Source of the DNA: Pyxicephalus adspersus
Lineage: Eukaryota > Chordata > Amphibia > Anura > Pyxicephalidae
Assembly (NCBI RefSeq): GCF_032062135.1
Contig: NC_092859.1
Span: forward strand, 29,863,753-29,927,752
Direction of reading: 5' to 3'
DNA length: 64,000 bases
Both the position numbers and the translations under genes were made by a program. Under the pieces are notes generated by a model that was given only the letters and a program-made list of their open reading frames with translations, was not told where the DNA came from and did not search any database. Below, piece by piece: positions 13,156 through 27,217 of this stretch; the first letter of the stretch is position 1, and each line of letters begins with the position of its first letter.

Positions 13156-16100
13156 ACAAAACTGCTGTACGCTGGGCTGCACATGCACAGTTCAGTTTAC
13201 TCTATTAGAAAAGGTTCTTCAAGGCCTGTAGAAATATGTTTGACATAGGAAAGACTTTAATGTCTATTGTTATGAAAAAAAAGTGTCAGCTTTTTTATTA
13301 GATTTTCAACTAAATCCAAAATGCATATGTGTCAGACTTACCTGCACTCTTCTTCATAGCACTGCCCATGGATGGCAGGTGCCATCCTGACCTGGGTTTC
13401 CTTCTATTTTCAACCATTGGCTTGCCAGTTTTATATTTGTATAAAGCTCTAAACAAAAGAAGAAATAGTTTCATGATTATGAAGTATTTAGAGTCTGATG
13501 TCTGCATAAAACCTTTTAGTTAACTTTCTTTAGATAATTGCCACAGTCTAATTAGAAAATCTTGTCTGCAGCCTGAATTCTGTAGAAAAGGATCCTTGCT
13601 CTGTTTGTGGAACCAGTGGTCTAATTGCAGGGGCCATTTGCTTCCTTTTAAGTCAAAACTAAGAAGTTGGCATGAGCCGTGCCAATTGCAGAATTATAGG
13701 TCTGACGTATTTTGTTCCTCTGCTTCCATACAGAGAGCAGGGGTCCTCCTTTACAACATGCAAGGTTATTTAGGCTTCTACAGACACATATACTTACCTT
13801 TCTATACTCCCCTGACACTCCATATAGGTTTTAGAAACAAATCTTCTTGTAAGCTACAAATCACCGGAGTCAGAGTTTACACAGGTTCAGCATATTAACA
13901 CGGAGTTAGTTACATGCTTCTCCAATTCCAGAAGTGCTCGGTTGGTGAATGGATTGGAGGGGCACTGAAGAATGAATTAGTTCTGGGGATGGATGGATTA
14001 AATAAAACTTGTTGCTTTGCCTTAAACGAGCACAAGCACAAGTTTGCATTAAATGCAAAGAATAAATGTTCTGCAGAACAGACGGTTTAGATCGATTATA
14101 CTGGTTTTCAAGTGGTTAAAGACCCTGCCCACCCCCGCTCCTTCTCCGGTGAAAAATCTGGATTTGTTTGGAGGGCTGATTGAAGATTTGCAGGTTTTCC
14201 AAGAATCAGAATCCCAAGTGAAAAAGCCAACAACGGCCAAATCTTTTCCAGGAATGGAGAGAAAGAGGAGAGGACCGTAAATTAAACCCAAAATATATGT
14301 CTTTTTTTTTTTGCGGGTGGAAGGTTGTAATATGAAGCTATGAGCTGAGTGAGCATTCTGGGGACCCGGACTTCAGAATCCAAGAAATTCAAAACAAAAT
14401 TATATGAGGAAAACAGGTAGTTACTAATATTTTTGTTCAAAATAACAGATGCCATATTTTATGAATCATAACTATTACTGGCAAAACTGTCTCTGGAGGA
14501 ACTTTTCATGTAGTATTATAGAATTTATATAAATTGATAATAAAACCAACATTGTCCTGAAAGATGATACCTACATTTCATCAACTTGAATCAATTAAAG
14601 GGTCACTCAACCCACGTTTATGTGTTTTTTTGGAATCTATATTTGTTTTATATTGAGAATGTAACAGGAGGATGTGGAACACCCAAAGGTAGATGGGAAT
14701 TATTTCAAGGATCCTTAACTAGACTCCACTTTATTCCATTGTAGCACTTTTGGATAGACAGGTCAAGTCTTTGTTTTACATATAAACCCTACACAAGATA
14801 CGTTGTAACAATACTGTTCCAATGTATATGAATAAACCCCCTAACCAAACTTGTAAGGAGAAAGGTATAAGGTACAGGGTCATGTCAAATGGGCAAGTCT
14901 GCTGCTGGCAACCCATTTCCAATAATAGAATCATCAGAAGAGCTTTCCACTTACCTATGTAGATTTGTTTGCTGGCCTAAAACATTGATGATGTTTCCTC
15001 ACTCCTGGATGTCAAGGAAGCAATTAGAGGGATTACTAAAGCTCAGATACTCTAATAAAGTTCAAACTAAACGTCAGATGCCAGCCCCAGATTAACTTTA
15101 CAACATGTAGAAGCAAAAGAAGGGGCTTTTTGGAAAATAAAAATAGGTTTTTACTTCTGAAAGTAAGAGTAAGGGAGTAAGAGAGACTAACAAATGTGAC
15201 TGTACTGAAACAATTTGGCAGTCCAAGGTTCACTTTTGAGAGATGGCCCTTAGTGGAAAGGTACAAGGATGCCTCAAAAATTCATTCTTGCTTCTGTCAG
15301 CACAACTTGTTAAAATGTAAATTTAAAACCCAGAAAAACCATGCTGAATGGTGACAGTTAATAATTCATGTGCCGGTTGTGGCTCTTCGGGTGATTAGTC
15401 TTTTTCTGCAAGGTAGAGTTATTCTTTAGAATGATCTGAACCTGACATGAAATGCATGATAAAGAGGTAGACTAGCAACTCACCACTAAACACAAGCAAA
15501 TAAAGGTAATGATCCTTGTGGACACCACTTAGTGAACTATTAGGAGACAAGATCAGACAGCAGGTGACACTTCCACAATTTATAGGATGTGGTTCACGCA
15601 CTGGGAATCATTAATGCTAGATCCAGGAGTAATTAGATATGGCTATATGCCTTTTGAAAGAGAAAAATAATCAACCTAAATACCTTTTCCTGCACACATC
15701 ACTAACTGTAAATATTCCAGAAATAAATATTGATTTGATTATTCAGCTCTAATGAATTTATACCATGATTGGATGACCGGCTTATTATATAATAAAGGGA
15801 CATCAGGTAGAACTTGTGCTGTAATATTGTTTGCGGTAAATGCTATATACGTTTATGTTTTTTTTTTTTTTTACTTTCCACTGAATTAATTATGTCTAAA
15901 GGGTTTTATCTAGGATATGCTGGTTTGAAGTATGTTTATTTCCCTAGTGGTTGAACTTGATGGTCTTTTTTCAACCTAACCAACTATGCAAGTAGTCAGA
16001 GGATTAATGAACATTAGTGGAAGTCAGGAGTGCACAACAATGTTTAACTTGACTTGAATAGAGACTGAAATGTTTTCCAATTCAAATATTTTCAATATGC

Positions 16101-19100
16101 CCCTCACTCTAACATCTGCTCTAAAACATAAAACGTTTGGCCCAGAGTTGCACTTTAAATGCAGACCAGGGAATAGTCAGGTCATCGTATCTATCCAGGT
16201 GAACTGACCACGTTTTTAAAATTCCCAGCCTCAACTTTCCGTATGGTTAGTGTCAACACATCAAGCACACCAAGGACACAAAGTGTGGTCAAGCAACCAA
16301 CCACAAGCTGTCTTGTGAATCATCTGTTTTGAGTTAGTGATGTATTTTCTGTTGGGAAAAGTGAGGAATGGCTTCTCGGGTGAGGAGGAGGCATCTGCTG
16401 GAGATTTTTATGACTGAGTGGACCAATTAGTTGGTAAACCAGCTCATCAGAGAACAATTATTACACAGCGTTTCCCATGATGCTTCGCTATTGCATAAGC
16501 TTTCATGGAAATTGTTTGTTTTCTGAGCTGCATTGCTTTGAGGAAAGATAGTTTTAAATATTATCAGAGAACTGATCCCTACAGTCCAACCACAGTAATC
16601 TAAAACAGCTCTGTTGAATCATTTTGGTAATTCACTACCTGACAGTTATTATTTTACTTTGTATAATTTGTATTTTCTTCATGTCAGAGAAGAAGTGTTA
16701 GGCTGTAAATAGATACTTATTGTTATGTATATTGTTAGGCCAGTTAGCGTTTACGTACACTTTAAAGACACGAAGGGGCACATTTATTATTTTTTTTAGC
16801 TGGATATCAGCTGAATAAACTTCTTAGAGTTCTGGTAAAATACAGATTACCCTCCTGACACAGTTCTGCTTCAGCAGGGAGAGAATACAGCAACACATAG
16901 CTTTTTTTTCTTTGCAGTGTTGCTGCATGACTATAACATGTGTGCAGATTCAGGTTTCTGGAAATACGGTTCTCTTTATATTGACTAGTACCTAGTGATT
17001 CTCCAGCTAACAGTTTTGTTACAGTAGAAAATATAGAGTACTTCCTTTCAGGCATTTGTGCTGTTGTTTTGGGAGCTTCCCTTGTCTTCCTGTCCTGGGG
17101 GCACAACAGTCAGAAAAAATATCTTTCCTAAACGAGGGAAAACTCCTTCCTAGACATTTGTCACTGGACGATGGGTATCACCATTGGAAGATATCCCCTC
17201 CTGTTCCAATGACTATTAAACATTTTGTAATTTCCAAAACTTTTCCAACAAGTCAGACAAAGACACTCAAAAAAACTGACAGGGGCTCTTAGGCTTCTTT
17301 AACTATCCAAAATCGTAAAAGTTATAATAAGGGTTTTTCAGGAAAGAGTTTTAGGAATAAAGTAATTAGTTCAAAGTAAATAATTGCAGCCATCAGAACT
17401 CAGCAAAAATCTGACCAGCACAGAGCACTTGTACTAGCACAGTTTTCATCACTGCAATGCTTTACTTAAGAGTTCTTGCTTACAAGATTGTTAGATTCCC
17501 AGTTATCCTGTAAACATTCCTCTGTTTATTTACCAAAGCAGTGTAAATTACTGTAATAATGTGCAAAGTTTAGTAACCGATAAGAACCAGGCTTCACTGA
17601 GGTCAAATCAGGGCAAGATAGTCTGATCAATTGCTTTGGTTGACCACATCTAATAAGTATGTTGTTGGTTGTCCTTCACAGAACGGTCTCTCGCTATTCT
17701 AAAATTACATAGGGGTCCATTTTTGTGGCCAATTTAAATTCAAGGAGTATTTACTGAAGTTCAGTGTCTGTATATGTGGGAGAGACCATCTGTCTGTATA
17801 CCCCAGCCAAGGAGCCAGAGCATCAAACCGGCTGTGTATATGCTTATAGTTGGATGTAGCAATGTCCCAGCAGGGGGAAGGGGGGATGATGTCATTGTAG
17901 GATATGGAAAAATCCTTACAAATAACGTAATGTAAAGGATTAAGCATGGAATTTGCTCCAGAAAGTATGTATTTATTTGCAAGATTCTGCAGACCATAAC
18001 TGGAGGTTCACATTAAAAGCTGTTGGATAACAAAAGCATTGGCTAGTTTGTTTGTCGGACACTTTTTATTTTTGAAAATACAAAGCTAAACACCTTTTTG
18101 CCAAAAGTTTTCTATTCTATAGTTTCATCTCAAGACACAACAGCGTGTAAGTCTGTGGTGCTGTAATGTGCAGGCGAGGCCAGGACAGCTCTGGGTGCAA
18201 GCAAATAATGGGCCAAATGGGATAACTGCACTGTATGAAAGTGTAATTATCCTTTAATAGCATGAACACTTTGTAAAACACATGTACTGTACATTATAAA
18301 TGTGGGCTGGGGGGGGGGGTTGTTGATTTTTAAAGAAGGGTTATAGTCGCAATATGGCCATATTTCTTTTTTTTAAATGCTCCCCTAAAAAATGAGAAAA
18401 TCAACAACATGTTATGAAGAAAGACTGTTATAAAAGTATTCCAATGTGTTACTATCTTTTTCTATTCTTGCTTTAAATTTTAACTCCAAGAAATATTATT
18501 TATATAGATTTGGATAAAGTGTTATCTGTGTCCTTATGTGGGGGACATGCCCTGACAAAAGGAAGTCCTCTCTTGATGATGTGACAGTTATTTCTGTTCT
18601 GATGACAATTGTTAAAGTGGAACTAAACATTGGATACTTACCTCTCTCTGCATTCCCTGGCAGGGTTCTTCTTCCTTCTCTTCTTGTAGATGATCTTTGG
18701 CCTGACCATGATGATGTAACTCATTCATTCCCAGCACGTGCAGGGGATTGCCAGGGATCCTTGGATCCATAGGCATTTCAGCTTTTTGCCGAATTGCAAT
18801 CAGGAAAGTAGGAGGCATTACTGCAGAAGGGGTATTGTCTGTCCCTTTCTGCAATTGTTACCTGCTTGATTGTAGATTCTTAGAAGTTGAAGTCTTGCTA
18901 GACTTCCCATCTCTTTCACCAGGTCCTTCTCACTGGTTACCAGGACAAAAAGTAAGAAATGTCCCAAATAGGGCACCAAGCAAGTGAAAAAAACAAAAAA
19001 TATTTGTGTAACCCTTACCCACTGACAAAAACTGGATTTCAAATTATGGGACATTTTTTAATCAAAAGAATCTTTAATGCAGGTCATTTTTATCAAAAAA

Positions 19101-20818
19101 AATCTAAAAGTGAGAAACAGTTAAACTCTTTAGTTGTTCAGGTCCTGTTGTACATTTATTTCGGTCCTATCCCTGATTGTGAAATTCCACAGGTGGTTTG
19201 TATTTTGGAGATTTTGATGTGGTAATCCTAGAACTGATCGCTTCAAATATTACCCCTGAGGTCCAGGACCAGGCAGGGAAAACTGTTTTAATGTTGTACT
19301 CCCAAGTCTGTTTACTAATGTGGTTTAGTAAATTCGTGTAGAATTAGGGTAACGTGGGGTAAGCAATGTGTATTTCTTGGATCAAGTGTTTGAAATAATA
19401 CCGTAGTTTGTAACCAAATAAGAATTTCCTTGACCCTGTCATTTAAAGCATGTAGTACAGTAACCAAATTACAAAGTAGTTTCCTGGGACTTTATTTTCA
19501 TTGATTTCATTTATACACAGTAATAACAATGAAACCTTAAAGCAGGTTCCATAAGGTACATCCTTTTCCCTCTCTGTTTAAGCTTTACCTTTATACTGGG
19601 GCCCGACTTTACCTTTATACTGGGGCTCCACCAATCGTCACCTCTCTCTCCAATACAATGCTCTTACTAACCACTAAGGTGCTCTCCTTGACAGCAGAAT
19701 GTCACCTGGCAGGACTTTTCTATTACATTACAGATAGTTAGACCCAAGTAACAATTGCAAACTACATCAAAGAAAGACACAAAATAAGCTCTTTGGATCT
19801 ACTGCATTGTATCCTAAATAAAAGACACTGCAATGCATCATGCAGAATGCCATGTAGTGTTCCAAGTGAAATCAGAAATAAAATACATATTACTTTTCAC
19901 ATTACCAATACAATTGTCTTCATAAGGATGCCTTTTTACAAACAAGATCCTAGTAAAAAAAGCATCCCTGATGTTCCTTTGTAAGTGCAAGTTCCCTAAC
20001 CTGGCTCACGTCAGGACTGGCCACAGGCATAGGCAAACAGCATGCAAACATAAAAGGCTGGTGGGCCTAACATCAGAAAACCCTGCAGCTTTTTCCTTTT
20101 TTAGCTCTTTTCCTTTAGTCTAGTTGTTATGCCGTTTGTTGCCACAAATTCTTTCAATTTAAACTAGTTTATTAAATAATCCTAGATTTATATGAATTGG
20201 ATTCTCAGAAGCAGCTGCAGACCCTGGTATTCTCACAGGCTTCTTCGAAGGCGGACATTGATTGTTTATATAATGTTCAGGATCTGAGGAATGGTCTCTC
20301 TGGGAGATGCTTGTGTCCTTACAGACATCCTGGCAGTGGTCCAGCCTGGGAAGCATGTTGTCATACAGTACAGAAATTGGAAGGAGGAAAAGAAGGGGTG
20401 TTATAAAAATGGAAGCCCAGAACGCTATGCAACACATCTCAGCATCATTCTAACTAGGGATTCCATGACATCTCTGGACTGATGAGAACCGGCTGCTGCC
20501 GTGTGCTACGTGACATATGTATCTCATTAACCTTACAGATGCTGTGGAACGGCTGCATTGATAAAGCTAGAGTTCCAAAAGTATCAGCATGAACGAGCCT
20601 TCTGCATTTCCTATAAACAAAATGGCTATGCTCCCGCCAATATAAGTCTGCATATTACCATATTTTAAGCCCCAGGTGCAACACATGACATCTTTTGTTA
20701 GGATCACTTGTTTTTGTGGGTTTTACCTGTCCTCAGTTGAAGAAGAACATTGTTAGAGTTTACAGATTACATTGTTAGATTATTTATAATGTAGTTTGTG
20801 AAAAACTACACTTTAAAG
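13156..20818. other. Gene-free stretch with decayed repeats
   Basis: A 75-codon frame at 14053-14280 overlaps an 80-codon frame on the other strand, without a recognised domain. The segment 18612-18890, starting TTAAAGTGGAACTAAACATT and with CTTCTTCCTTCTCTTCTTG, looks like a dispersed amphibian-type repeat. No exon is supported. Confidence 0.45.
15905..15995 (+). mobile_element. 3' tail of the same CR1/L2-like LINE
   Basis: ATGTTTATTTCCCTAGTGGT, TGAACTTGATGGTC and CAACCTAACCAACTATGC match the 3' end of 48790-49402. Confidence 0.6.
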
Positions 20819-21166
20819 CAGCGGTCCCCAACCGGTGGTCCGCAAGCATATTTTGGTGGTCCGTGTCTCTAGCTGGTGCGCCCCCCAGCGGGCTCAGGAT
20901 AAAGACCCCGTTTGGGGGGGTGCACCGGCAAGAGCCACAGACCAAGTCTTCCGTACAGATTGCAGGCTCAGAGCAGTGGGCAAGTTGTGTCTCTGGGCAC
21001 TGCTCAGACTCAGACCCGCAATGTGAGAGAGGGTGGGTTCTGGCATCATGAGGTCACTATGTGGAAAGTTTCTTTAACTTTGAGTGACACACGGCTGCCC
21101 GCGCATGCACAGTCAGGAGTCAGTACATTTTGTGGTCTGTGACATCTAAAAGCTTGGGGACCACTG
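20819..21166. mobile_element. hAT-like MITE with CAGCGGTCCCCAACC end
   Basis: The 348-bp element has inverted ends CAGCGGTCCCCAACC and GCTTGGGGACCACTG. The flanks CTTTAAAG and TTATAAAG agree at 6 of 8 positions, a decayed 8-bp duplication. It is GC- and CpG-rich inside, unlike its surroundings. The element at 36429-36648 is the same family in the opposite orientation. The small open frames inside are on repeat DNA. Confidence 0.8.
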
Positions 21167-21477
21167 TTATAAAGGGGAAGTCTACCCCTTTGCCATTTCA
21201 GTCTATCTGTACACCTGACTGCACCTGACTGTAAATTCAGCATCTTCTTCAGGTTTCTTCGATGAGAAAAATTTCGCCATACATTTTCCTTTTGTTTAGG
21301 TTGCTTATGTTAACCTTTTACTACATTGGTGGAAGCACACAATCGCCTAAACTGGCATTGGAAGCTGTAGCAATATTAGCTTCCTTAACTAGAGACTCCT
21401 GAACTTATATGTGTCCACATACTTTTGGCTTTATGGGAGTTGTGAGAGCTATCCACAAAACGTGGTATATATAGAGT

Positions 21478-21670
21478 GGGCCTGATTTATTAAAGCTCTT
21501 AAAGCTGATTTACTAAAGACCCAGCAAACCTAAAATGGATCTGGTCCAGGATTGAAAACATTTGCTAACAAATAGTAAATAGAAATCCATTACATGTTTG
21601 CTGGATCACCCACGCTTGCCCATGAAGATGTATTTTCTCCAGTCTTGGAGAACTTTAAAAAATCAGGCCC
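21478..21670. mobile_element. Fold-back MITE, GGGCCTGATTTATTAAAGCT family, copy 1
   Basis: It starts GGGCCTGATTTATTAAAGCT and ends with AATCAGGCCC. The interior includes CAGCAAACC, CTGGTCCAGGATTGAAAAC and TTTGCTGGATCACCC, shared with copies at 25458 and 52722. Confidence 0.75.
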
Positions 21671-24600
21671 ATTGCATCTTCTAGTTTGTGGTATTCATAG
21701 ATAAATGTGGATGTTTGCCTCAATGTATCTATGTCTTCATCTCCTCTTGTTACCAGAAGGGTCACAACCCATGCCTAGAGATGATATTATCTCTTCTGTT
21801 CTTGCCACTAAGATTTTTTTTTTGTGGGGGGGGGGCTTGTATTGCATTAAGGCAAATTCTTATAGCGATCAGATTTGTAAGGGAATAGTGTATAGAAGCA
21901 AAGTGGCGGACAGAACAAGTGCTTGCACATTGCACCACATCTCATTACCTCTAATCAATTAATTCAGCTGGTATGATGTGTGACCATGTGACACCCAAAG
22001 TAAAAAGAAGAATAGATGTCAGACTATTTATCCCAGCATAATTCCATCACAATAGTAAACAAGTGTCCACATTAGGAGGCAGGTCTTGTCACAGGAAGTA
22101 GATGGTGAGAAATTGTAATTTTATAGTCTGTTAACAGAAAACTAAAAGGCATAAGAGGTCTGTGTTGATGTACAGCTACTGCCCAGCACAACTACACAAT
22201 AGGGATTTTGAATAATAAATGTTCAGTTCCAAATGTGATTTGTATATGACATGTACATTATTGCTTTGAAAATATGTATTGTCTTTTTTTGGCTTTATTT
22301 GGGCTTTCAGTTTGCTTTTCAGTTGGATATATGCTGTACAAAATACTGTTAAGTGTCTGGATGATATTTATTCATTTTTTTTTCAAATGGCATTTTTTTA
22401 TTTTTAGCAAGAGTGAGATTTCATACTAGCATTTGTGCAAGTAAAAATTGCAAAGCTCTTTGGAAAGTCATTTTTTTTTAATGGAAAGGAATTTTAAAAA
22501 GTGGGAGATCAGTTTACAGTATGAGAAAGTTTTAGAAAGTGGGGTGGAAGTTAACAGAGATACAAGACATCTCGTTGCAAGCACAGCACTATACAAATAA
22601 TTTGTCCTGTCCCATACTGACCTCTCCTCTCAGCAAAGATGGCCCTTCAAAGATGAGGTTTTGCCCTCAAAACAAAATCTATTTCCGCTTACGTGTAGAG
22701 CTGAACATACACATTTGAAATGAAACATATAGAGGCAGAGACAGGAAATTGGACAACTGCTGACTGTTAAGTTAGAAGGATAGCGTTTTAAAAAAGTGGA
22801 AAATTTAATTTGGCTCTTAGCAGATAATGACTTGGAAATAAGTGGATTCCGTGACGTAATCAGCTGTCTATAAAAAGCAGCAAAGTGTTAACAAAACATC
22901 TTGATCTTGTAGTAGGATATTTATTTATTTATTTATTTTACAGGGTCTATGCTCTGGCAAAGTGTTATAATCTTGACCTGCTCATTGTAGTGTGAAATTC
23001 GCTCATAATACATGACAAAAGTATAAATTTACATCAAACTGCACATTTGTCACTAAACTGAACCTGTGCATTGCCCATGAAAGAATGAAAACCATGAATG
23101 AGTAAAATCATAAATTTGAAAAATACTTCCGCCACCCTAGAGGGAAAGGTCAGTGACAGGCTGGGTTTGGGTTGGGACTGATGCTGATCAGTATCTGGAG
23201 TTCTGCTTTCAAGTGAACCTGTGCTTTGCCCATGTGTAGTAGATAGTAGAAAGTAGTAAAAGTTTCAGAAGTAATTCTCAAGGTAGGAGTCTATACAAAC
23301 CAGAATGACCAGCAAGAGACTGAAGTCCTCCCAGAAGCATAGTAAAACCCATGCTCAATCCGAACACAATGGATCATGTTATTTTCTAGATTTGATTTAA
23401 TCAAATAATTTCATTTTATTGTTTGATCTTTTAAATGCAGCGATGAAAGCGTTAGTATGTAATAAAGGAAAGATGTCCTGTACCCACACAGCTGGTTACA
23501 CTTGTACCAGGCCAGCTCTGCTCGACATTTCCTTTTATTCGATCCATTGATATTCCGTACGTTATCCCAGTAAAACATCAGCTCCCCGGTAAGATCTCTT
23601 CTCCCAGATCAGCAGGAAATTCTGTCTGCCCTCTCCACACTATTTTTAATTCCCCTCCAGGCTTTGCAGTCCAACCATAGTCATTCCACATGAGCAAGGG
23701 AAAAACATACTCAACGTGCCCCCTATTATTGTGTCCCCATTGTTTCCCCTTATAGCACACTCTGTTATGTTTTCCTCAGTTAGTTATACTTGTGTAAAGC
23801 ACAGAGGAAATGGAAAGAGAACAAGGAAGATCACAGATGATGCTGCAATGTGCGATCAATACCAATTTTATATACAAATAATATACAGCAACAAGACAAG
23901 TATCCCAAACAGAGGTTTCAGAGAAAGAAAATAAAGCTGCTAGAATGGCCCAGTCATTTACCTGACTTGAATCTTTTTAAAAATCCATGGAAAAACTGAA
24001 GATGAAAGTTCAGAAAAGAGGCTCCCCAAACCTTCAAGATGTGTGAAAAAATGGGTCAAAATCACATCTGAACAATGCATGTGACTAGTTTCTTCATACA
24101 AGTGGCATCTTGAAGCTGTCATTACGCGATAAATACCGGTACATATTTCCCCCACTGTATATATTCAACAACATTTATATTGTGTACTAAGGACTTTAAA
24201 TGGGCTTTAAATGATCAAAATGAATGCAACATTGGCCATAATGGTGTCCGCATTACAACCGAACTCTGGGTACAGCACAGAGAGTAAAGGAGAAACCTTC
24301 TAATGGATTTTAAAAGTTTCCTTTTCAATGCAAAATAAATAAAAAATGTTTTGGCCATGGATGTGATAAAAATTTTCTGGTAGCAAGAAGATGCTATCAT
24401 CATATTTGTGCACTGGGTGCAAATATTACCATTTACACTTCAGCTATTTGTTGCTAAGAAGAAAGACGGATTCTTTTCTCGGACTATTTGCAGCACGGGG
24501 CCCAATAGCCTTACATAACACATCTGACACAGAGAGGGTTAATAGGGGCTCAGTGCCGTCATGGAACATGACTGAGCCTTTTCTCTTGGGAAATCTGGTG

Positions 24601-25457
24601 GAGCTTTCTGCCGAAATGTTGTGTATCCCTATTCTGAACAGACCAGGAAAAATGTGTTTGTCAGCTGCTGTTCAGGGGCATTGGCCGGAAAAACAAATCT
24701 ATAGCATAATGATGGCTGACTAGAATGGGTCTTTGCCTTTTATATCAGCGCTGAAAGCTAAAAGCCTTTTTTCAATGAAAGAGGAACATGTATGTGTTAT
24801 CTTTACCGAATAAACATCATTCCTTTCATTTATTTTAAATTCACTTAAAACAAATTTACATTGATTGCTACAAATAACACCTTTCTTTCAGTAGGCTTTA
24901 GGGCCTAGGCCAGCGTAGGTAAATTTCAGCAGTTGCTATGGGTTACTAGCTTACTACTTATATTTAGGATGAACCTATAAAAACATGAATTTATCTGTCT
25001 AACAAGGATTAATTAGTAATGGCTGTATGGTACTTCTGTATGACAATAGTGGGCAATACAAGGTGGAACTACATCACTGCTTGTGATCTCCATTGGGAGA
25101 GTGTACAATAGTGCTCAAGGGAATAATTTGGAGGACTGGAGCAGAGTGTTGTCACCATAAGACAGGAAGTGTCGGTCTTGAAGGACCCTCATGATTGGAT
25201 ATACAAATATTATTTTTGCAGGCTCCATATTTAAAACTATTTAGGTTGCTTTTGAAACTTACATATATAATAGAATCCTCTCTCTCCTGGACCATCATCT
25301 CTGGTATAGAAAGTGATTGGAAATCCGAAAATGTATGAGCTGTCACAGGGACAGGATGTAAAGATTATTCTTCTAATAAGGACATCTGTTTTGGTGACAG
25401 CTGGAGTGGATTTTTTATCACTTTATAGAAAGAATCTCTACATAGTTCCTGCTGTGT
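21671..25457. other. Gene-free stretch
   Basis: Repeat phrase GAACCTGTGC[A/T]TTGCCCATG occurs twice (about 23060 and 23214). Open frames are short and unremarkable; a 110-codon frame at 24391-24723 has no recognisable domain and no convincing splice context. Confidence 0.45.
22919..22940. repeat. TTTA microsatellite
   Basis: Five TTTA units (TATTTATTTATTTATTTTA). Confidence 0.85.
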
Positions 25458-25676
25458 GGCTGATGTATTAAAGCTCTCCCAGGCTGGAGAGGATACACTT
25501 TCATCTGTGAAGCTGGGTGACCTAGCAAACCTGGAATGTATTTCCTAAAAGTAATTTACTATTTGTTAGCAAATGTTTTCAATCCTGGACCAGATTCATT
25601 CCAGGTTTGCTGCATCACCCAGCTTCATTGATGAAAGTATCCTCTCCAGCCTTGGAGAGCTTTATTAATTTAGGCC
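25458..25676. mobile_element. Fold-back MITE, same family, copy 2 (best palindrome)
   Basis: Left arm GTATTAAAGCTCTCCCAGGC and CTGGAGAGGATACACTTTCA pairs with right arm TGAAAGTATCCTCTCCAGCC and TTGGAGAGCTTTATTAAT. Almost the whole 219 bp can fold into one hairpin with few mismatches. Confidence 0.8.
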
Positions 25677-26000
25677 GGGTGTTTCTGAAACAAGAAGTAA
25701 AACTAAGATAAATCTCCCCCATGGGACATCTACAGCATTCAATAAACTGCTACTTGGTGATCTTTCTATGAAGGTTCTTGAGCAGGTACTTTAATGAGGT
25801 AATTATGCTCTGTCTTGTCACCCTATCAGATAGACTTCCTATGGATATTTCAAGGGGGTTTTTCTATACACATTTGTCATGTAGTCATTTCTGGAGTACA
25901 TGGAGATAGAAAATGACTGCAGAAAGACTACAGGACAGCGTGTAGAAATGCAAGCAAGGATTTAAAATAAGAATTGAATGTGTTTTAGCAAAGTAAGTAC

Positions 26001-26080
26001 TGTATTTATAAAATAGGGAATCTGACTTTCCCTTAAACATTCCGTGGTAGAAATCAGATTCCCTGTTTTTGAAAAAGAGT
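26001..26080. mobile_element. Shortened relative of the 41450 fold-back MITE
   Basis: TGTATTTATAAAATAGGGAA and TCAGATTCCCTGTTTTTGAA match the outer arms of the 41450 copy. The central part is shorter. Confidence 0.65.
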
Positions 26081-26727
26081 CCTAAATGTCATTCAGGTAT
26101 ATCTTCTTTTAAACAGAGTATAGTGCACTTTCAACTGGCACTATACAGAATCCCTTTATTCTGTGATTTTGGGTTTGCATAGTACATGAGAATATATCAG
26201 AAAAGGTAAATAATTGTCTGATCCAGCCAGTTATATAACAGGCACAAGCTGTGAGAAGGCAATGAAGTGGCACAATGGTTTTAGAGGGGTGTTGCAAGGT
26301 TATTTGTACAGCTTGGCCACTTAATAGGGCAGAAGAATGCATTGGAGCAAAGAGAGATTTTTGGCAGGGAGGTGATGTCAGCTGGAAACTAAGAATACTG
26401 AGTCTTCAAGGCTGTAATTAGAGGTTATATGTTTAATTACTTTTTGTTTCTATCAAAGCAATGGCATGTGTAAATCCAAGACTGGCATTTATAGGTGTAG
26501 TAGTATTGAGTCACTGGGGCCAGAGCTGTACATAAAAATACACGCAAGTTTTTTCCATGTAGACAATATTCACCTATAAACTGCATGAACCAATCTGATT
26601 TTTTCTTTTCATTGATCTGACTTCAGTAGCTGAAATCTGACTGCTTGAAATGGGTTATAGCAGCTGCTCTTCTTTTTTTTAATCCTAGTTTGGACACAAT
26701 GAGATTGATTTAGTAAAGGTTTTAGAG

Positions 26728-26993
26728 CAATGTTTCTCAGCCAGGATTCCTTCAGAGGTTGCTAGGAGTTGAACAATGAATAATTTGTGACTCTCAGGTC
26801 AGTTTAACTGACACCAATGATCTGTAGGGGTGACATTGGTACCAATAGCCAGCAATGTAAGAGGCATTCATCCCATTGACCACAACGATAATGTTCCATG
26901 AACTGGGCATATCATAAATACTGGCAGGGGTTCCCCTGAGGCCTAAAAGTTTTTTCAAGGGTTCCCCCATATTCAAAAAGTTGAGAATGATTG
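26728..26993. mobile_element. hAT-like MITE (opposite orientation to 2048-2299)
   Basis: The ends are CAATGTTTCTCAGCCAGG and TTGAGAATGATTG, imperfect inverted repeats. Flanks TTTTAGAG and GTTTAGTG look like a decayed 8-bp duplication (6 of 8). Interior blocks such as ACTGACACCAATGATCTGTA are the reverse complement of the 2048-2299 family. Confidence 0.65.
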
Positions 26994-27217
26994 GTTTAGT
27001 GTATCCACAAAGCAAAAAAGTTATATTTTGCTAACTAAAAGGTAAATCTGCATTCTCTCTAAATACCCAGGCATATGCAAGAGAAATCCATTGATTATTA
27101 ATGATTGGAAAATTGAAGTAACACAACTATACTATTAGTTTCAATATTATGGATACTATGTTAGGTTAGGGTTAAGGGTAGGGAACAATTAGATTTAATA
27201 TTAAGGTTCTTCTAGTT

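Noticed and set aside
20835..21142. Cluster of GC-rich open frames suggesting a small gene or CpG island
   Set aside because: The cluster is inside a hAT-like MITE with clear terminal inverted repeats.
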